NCBI GenBank assembly: GCA_001830645.1
Contig: MIBM01000204.1
Location: 812 to 7,990 of the forward strand
Source of the DNA: Spirochaetes bacterium RIFOXYC1_FULL_54_7
Lineage (GTDB): Bacteria; Spirochaetota; Spirochaetia; Treponematales; UBA12059
Reading direction: 5' to 3'
DNA length: 7,179 bases
The number at the start of each line of letters is the position of its first letter. The stretch's first letter is position 1. Under the pieces are notes generated by a model that saw nothing but the letters and a program-made list of their open reading frames with translations, was not told where the DNA came from and made no database searches. Positions 6,117 through 7,179 of the stretch are shown here, piece after piece. The position numbers and the translations under genes were made by a program.

Positions 6117-6380
6117 ATGATTGTTATGTCGGTAACGGATTTCTCGAGAAACATAAAGCGCGTCCTCGATTCAGTGGAAACTGGAGGAGAGGAGATAGTG
6201 CTTGTCCGGAACAAGCGCCGTATAGGCACCTTGGTTCCTGGCGAACCCTTCGTAACAGCGGCAGAGGCCATGGGTGATCTGTACCGTACCCTGCCCGAAG
6301 ATGCCGCCGCCACGTGGCTCGATGATTCTATAATACCCGGTTCACAGGCTCCGGAATTGAAGGATCCATGGGCTGGCTGA
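6117..6380 (+). CDS. Phd/YefM-family antitoxin
   Basis: The 87-residue product shows the Phd/YefM N-terminal fold: SVTDFSRNIKRVLDSVETGGEEIVLVRNKRRIGTLVPG, the standard beta-helix-beta layout with the basic NKRRIGTLVP strand that ends the DNA-binding dimer domain. The remaining acidic and Pro-rich tail (residues 55-87, LPEDAAATWLDDSIIPG) should wrap and inhibit the toxin. AGAGG lies five bases before ATG 6117; ATG 6126 (residue 4) is an alternative start closer to the family norm. It overlaps the toxin gene by 13 bases, typical of coupled toxin-antitoxin operons, and should repress its own promoter. Confident as an antitoxin. Confidence 0.88.
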   Translation: MIVMSVTDFSRNIKRVLDSVETGGEEIVLVRNKRRIGTLVPGEPFVTAAEAMGDLYRTLPEDAAATWLDDSIIPGSQAPELKDPWAG

Positions 6381-6778
6381 TCGATACCTGTATCTGGGTC
6401 GATGTCGAGAGAGGCCGCGCTTCCCCGGCGGATGTCGAGCGATACACCGGCAAGGCTCCCGTCTACCTTTCGCCGGTCACCATTGCCGAACTGGCATACG
6501 GAGTCGAAAACTCACCCGACCCTGGTACCAGGAACAAACGCTTGGCAGCGCTCAACCGATTGCGGAAAAAGCCTGTACTCCACATAACCGAAGAAACCGG
6601 GCTGGTGTTGGGTCCACTCGTGTTCAGCCTGGCCAAATCCGGCCGGGCCACACAACACAGGATCCAGGATCTGTGGATCGCAGCCCAGGCAATACAGCAT
6701 GGTTTTTCCCTCTTGACCAGGAATGTCAAGGATTTCTCCGATATTCCCGGGCTGGACCTTGTGGAGTACGGAAGCTGA
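6368..6778 (+). CDS. vapC: VapC-type PIN-domain ribonuclease toxin
   Basis: The 136-residue product has the PIN-domain layout and acidic metal-binding residues: Asp6 in LIDTCIW, Glu41 in SPVTIAELAYGVE, Asp101 in IQDLWIAAQA, and Asn119 or Asp122 in LLTRNVKDFSDIPGL. Length and order fit VapC toxins, which by family knowledge are Mg-dependent endoribonucleases cutting tRNA or rRNA. The start overlaps the end of the antitoxin gene; AAGGA (6360-6364) is only three bases upstream, so translation is probably coupled to the antitoxin. No key residue is missing, so it should be active when not bound. The exact RNA target cannot be read. Confidence 0.92.
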   Translation: MGWLIDTCIWVDVERGRASPADVERYTGKAPVYLSPVTIAELAYGVENSPDPGTRNKRLAALNRLRKKPVLHITEETGLVLGPLVFSLAKSGRATQHRIQDLWIAAQAIQHGFSLLTRNVKDFSDIPGLDLVEYGS

Positions 6779-6834
6779 ATTTAGGCACGGCCATCTTGAA
6801 CCGGAAGTCCCGTTTGTGTGAATCTACCTGACAA

Positions 6835-7179
6835 ATGGAAGAAAAGAAGCGGCGTGGCCGCCCGCCAAAAAATCCGGAGTCTGCAAAGGATTCTTCGGCT
6901 TCCGGCGTGCCTGTAAAAACTGGTGGCCCCAGGGTATCCAAGTCCGCCACCAAAGCATCGGCTGCGCTGACAGCAGTTGAACCGACACCTGCTGGGCAGG
7001 CAGTCGCCGTGCCGGTAGCTAGCCGGAAGAGTTCTACGGACTACCGTTTCAGGCTGAGCCGTAGCACCGATGGGGTGTTCATGGGCCTGGTAGACCGCAA
7101 GGGTAAACCGGCCAGACCGGAATACCGGCGCTGTTCCGGGCCGGAACGGGCAGTGCTGCGGGAGTTTGCCGAAGCCCAG
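6835..7179 (+). CDS. AT-hook protein, N-terminal part (runs off right edge)
   Basis: From ATG 6835, 115 codons run to the window edge with no stop. An in-frame TGA at 6829-6831 shows no earlier start is possible. The N-terminus is EEKKRRGRPPKNPE, with the RGRP core that lets AT-hooks bind the minor groove of AT-rich DNA. A low-complexity linker follows, rich in Ala, Ser, Lys, Pro and Val (about residues 15-68). A more ordered segment then begins, TDYRFRLSRSTDGVFMGLVDRKGKPARPEYRRCSGPERAVLREFAEAQ, which I do not recognise. No ribosome-binding site is visible (CTACCTGACAA before ATG). It lies 56 bases after the toxin gene on the same strand. DNA binding is likely; the function of the C-terminal part is unknown. 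Confidence 0.72.
   Translation, partial: MEEKKRRGRPPKNPESAKDSSASGVPVKTGGPRVSKSATKASAALTAVEPTPAGQAVAVPVASRKSSTDYRFRLSRSTDGVFMGLVDRKGKPARPEYRRCSGPERAVLREFAEAQ

Noticed and set aside
1..7179. CRISPR arrays, tRNA or rRNA genes, insertion sequences
   Set aside because: No regularly spaced direct repeats, no cloverleaf or rRNA-like sequence and no transposase coding were seen in the window.

Overview
This looks like an accessory region of a Gram-negative-type bacterium. Base composition is moderately GC-rich, genes have Shine-Dalgarno sites, and there are Sec signal peptides and a lipobox. A membrane-anchored LuxR-type regulator, a TPR-type lipoprotein and signal peptides ending in short AAQ/FGQ motifs resemble environmental spirochaetes (Treponema-like). 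That assignment is an impression from the proteins, not a proven placement.

Layout, left to right. (1) Positions 1-253, minus strand: start of an ABC-transporter ATPase running off the left edge, with a promoter so close that the mRNA may be leaderless. (2) About 371-1269, plus: a multi-pass membrane LuxR-family regulator broken by an apparent frameshift, an in-frame TAG and an in-frame TAA. (3) 1358-2056: a TPR-like lipoprotein. (4) 2057-2401: a gene-free stretch with a weak terminator, a good sigma70-type promoter and a leader carrying two perfect hairpins. (5) 2402-3457 and 3550-5949: an apparent two-gene operon. The first gene encodes a secreted repeat protein, probably a beta-propeller or lectin-like fold. 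The second encodes a secreted MACPF (membrane attack complex/perforin) protein with three C-terminal ricin-type beta-trefoils. A strong intrinsic terminator follows at 6009-6044. (6) 6117-6778: a Phd/VapC toxin-antitoxin pair with its own promoter and operator-like palindrome. (7) 6835 to the right edge: a new gene with an N-terminal AT-hook motif.

The centrepiece is the propeller/MACPF-lectin operon, which reads as a predicted exported pore-forming system with a glycan-binding tail and a secreted partner. Its MACPF gene is split by one in-frame TAA at 4921-4923 inside the third repeat of the first trefoil. The same frame then continues for 341 clean codons with the rest of the lectin. Together with the LuxR gene this gives three premature stops in two genes. 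All three could come from Gln codons by a single C-to-T change. Recent pseudogenisation is the simplest reading; readthrough, suppression or sequence error are alternatives.
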